Shown here piece after piece: positions 31,608-33,127 of a stretch of 33,127 nucleotides of DNA. A program made the position numbers and the translations under genes. The stretch lies in NCBI RefSeq assembly GCF_000161455.1, contig NZ_CM000745.1, forward strand, positions 2,058,101-2,091,227, written 5' to 3'. The notes beneath the pieces are model-generated. The model ran no database searches. It saw nothing but the letters and a program-made list of their open reading frames with translations, and was not told the DNA's origin. Source of the DNA: Bacillus pseudomycoides DSM 12442. GTDB taxonomy: Bacteria; Bacillota; Bacilli; Bacillales; Bacillaceae_G. Within the stretch, counting starts at the first letter, position 1. Every line of letters begins with the position of its first letter.

Positions 31608-33068
31608 ATGATTACAACAGAAATTAAACGAGTGAAAAATCATATTAATGGTGAATGGGTAGAATCTACTGGTACGGAAGTTGAAGCTGTTCCAAATCCT
31701 GCAACTGGGAAAATAATCGCTTATGTTCCGCTTTCTCCAAAAGAAGATGTGGAGCGTGCTGTTGAAGCTGCAAAAACAGCTTATGAAACATGGTCTAAAG
31801 TGCCGGTTCCAAATCGTTCAAGACAGCTATACAAATATTTACAACTTTTGCAAGAAAATAAAGATGAGCTTGCGAAAATTATCACATTAGAAAATGGAAA
31901 AACATTAAAAGATGCGAGTGGTGAAGTACAGCGTGGTATTGAGGCTGTAGAATTGGCAACATCAACACCAAATTTAATGATGGGCCAAGCACTCCCGAAC
32001 ATTGCAGGTGGAATTGATGGTTCGATTTGGCGTTACCCAATTGGAGTTGTTGCTGGTATTACACCGTTTAACTTCCCAATGATGATTCCATTATGGATGT
32101 TCCCATTAGCAATTGCTTGCGGTAACACATTCGTATTAAAAACATCTGAAAGAACACCACTTTTAGCTGAGAGACTGGTAGAGTTATTCTATGAAGCAGG
32201 TTTCCCAAAAGGAGTTTTAAATTTAGTGCAAGGCGGAAAAGACGTTGTAAATAGCATTCTAGAAAATAAGGACATTCAAGCGGTTTCATTCGTTGGATCT
32301 GAGCCAGTTGCACGTTATGTATACGAAACAGGAACAAAATATGGAAAACGAGTACAAGCACTCGCAGGAGCGAAAAATCATGCGATTGTTATGCCAGATT
32401 GCAATCTTGAAAAAACAGTACAAGGTGTTATTGGTTCTGCATTTGCGAGCAGTGGAGAGCGCTGCATGGCATGTTCTGTTGTAGCTGTTGTGGATGAAAT
32501 TGCTGATGAGTTTATTGATGTACTAGTAGCGGAAACACGTAAATTAAAAGTTGGCGATGGTTTCCATGAAGATAATTATGTAGGTCCATTAATTCGTGAA
32601 TCTCATAAAGAGCGTGTACTAGGCTATATTAATAGTGGTGTAGCAGATGGGGCTACTTTATTAGTAGATGGTCGTAAAATTAATGGAGAAGCCCGTGAAG
32701 GATATTTTGTTGGAGCAACAATCTTTGATGGTGTGAATCAAGATATGAAAATCTGGCAAGATGAAATTTTTGCTCCAGTTTTAAGTATTGTGAGAGTAAA
32801 AGATTTAGAAGAAGGCATTAAACTTACAAATCAATCCAAATTTGCAAATGGTGCAGTTATTTATACATCAAGCGGTAAACATGCGCAAACATTCCGTGAT
32901 AATATCGATGCAGGAATGATTGGCGTAAACGTTAACGTTCCAGCACCGATGGCATTCTTCGCATTTGCTGGAAATAAAGCATCCTTCTATGGTGATCTTG
33001 GAACAAATGGAACAGACGGTGTTCAATTCTATACACGTAAAAAAGTTGTGACAGAGCGCTGGTTTTAA
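31608..33068 (+). CDS. mmsA: CoA-acylating methylmalonate-semialdehyde dehydrogenase
   Basis: This 486-residue aldehyde dehydrogenase converts methylmalonate semialdehyde, NAD and CoA to propionyl-CoA, NADH and CO2, linking valine (or inositol/thymine) breakdown to propionyl-CoA. Family marks are GVVAGITPFNFPMMIPLWMFP, VSFVGSEPVARYVYE and the nucleophile cysteine in SGERCMACSVVAVV. The usual general-base glutamate of other aldehyde dehydrogenases is absent, and ALAGAKNHAIVMPD stands in its place, as expected for the CoA-acylating MmsA type. The 75-base gap after mmsB contains an AT-rich hairpin (TCGAATT / AATTCGA). The ribosome binding site is AAAAAGGAGCG. Its product feeds directly into MmgD, encoded upstream in this window. 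Confidence 0.95.
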   Translation: MITTEIKRVKNHINGEWVESTGTEVEAVPNPATGKIIAYVPLSPKEDVERAVEAAKTAYETWSKVPVPNRSRQLYKYLQLLQENKDELAKIITLENGKTLKDASGEVQRGIEAVELATSTPNLMMGQALPNIAGGIDGSIWRYPIGVVAGITPFNFPMMIPLWMFPLAIACGNTFVLKTSERTPLLAERLVELFYEAGFPKGVLNLVQGGKDVVNSILENKDIQAVSFVGSEPVARYVYETGTKYGKRVQALAGAKNHAIVMPDCNLEKTVQGVIGSAFASSGERCMACSVVAVVDEIADEFIDVLVAETRKLKVGDGFHEDNYVGPLIRESHKERVLGYINSGVADGATLLVDGRKINGEAREGYFVGATIFDGVNQDMKIWQDEIFAPVLSIVRVKDLEEGIKLTNQSKFANGAVIYTSSGKHAQTFRDNIDAGMIGVNVNVPAPMAFFAFAGNKASFYGDLGTNGTDGVQFYTRKKVVTERWF

Positions 33069-33083
33069 TAGATGAATAGCATA

Positions 33084-33105
33084 TACATGTAACTTGTTAC
33101 ATGTA
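33084..33105. promoter_or_regulatory. 22-bp palindrome after mmsA
   Basis: TACATGTAAC and GTTACATGTA flank a TT centre with perfect symmetry, 16 bases after the stop codon. There is no T tract afterwards, so it is not a standard terminator. It may be an operator, a stabilising hairpin or the start of the next regulatory region beyond the window. Confidence 0.4.
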
Positions 33106-33127
33106 CAAAAAGTACCCCCCTCATTAG

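Overview
The window looks like a chromosomal segment of a Bacillus cereus group bacterium (cereus/thuringiensis type). The evidence is low GC, strong AGGAGG-type ribosome binding sites, an exosporium-type protein, the mmgD-prpD-prpB methylcitrate genes and a penicillin-binding protein with a Gly/Asn/Pro repeat tail. All identifications come from reading motifs and remembered family sequences; no database search was run.

Positions 1-16,700 are a patchwork accessory region. It opens inside the last module of a nonribosomal peptide synthetase (end of adenylation domain, carrier domain, thioesterase). An AT-rich Sfp-type phosphopantetheinyl transferase and a type II thioesterase follow, and this pair is bracketed by two copies of a 53-bp repeat with IS6-like ends. 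The transferase seems to have ATA where its start codon should be. Next come a MerR-type promoter in front of a 32-codon acetyltransferase stub, a DedA membrane protein, a UPF1-like SF1 helicase gene interrupted by a -1 frameshift at an A-AAA-AAG heptamer, a membrane ORF fused to an IS6 transposase tail, and an N-terminally truncated Rpn-type protein. On the minus strand an S9 (DPP-IV-like) peptidase overlaps a small SLH-like ORF. A two-component system follows, then an IS3 transposase relic, a YqaE/Pmp3 membrane protein and a decayed DUF4352-like gene.

Positions 16,700-22,900 look more like ordinary B. cereus group chromosome: a GH25 lysozyme, a KTSC protein, a class A penicillin-binding protein behind a terminal-inverted-repeat element, and two minus-strand genes that are probably spore-surface proteins.

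Positions 23,260-33,127 form a catabolic block. mmgD, prpD and prpB encode the methylcitrate route from propionyl-CoA to pyruvate and succinate, behind a cre-like site. A sigma-54 activator with CBS, PAS, AAA+ and HTH domains follows. Then a near-consensus -24/-12 promoter, preceded by a perfect 24-bp palindrome, reads into an acyl-CoA dehydrogenase, 3-hydroxyisobutyrate dehydrogenase and methylmalonate-semialdehyde dehydrogenase. I infer that the block carries valine or branched-chain acyl-CoA carbon through propionyl-CoA to central metabolism.

I see no rRNA, tRNA or CRISPR array. I find no clear, wholly new multi-gene system. The best leads are the helicase frameshift site, the AUA-start transferase between repeats, and the sigma-54 regulatory region.
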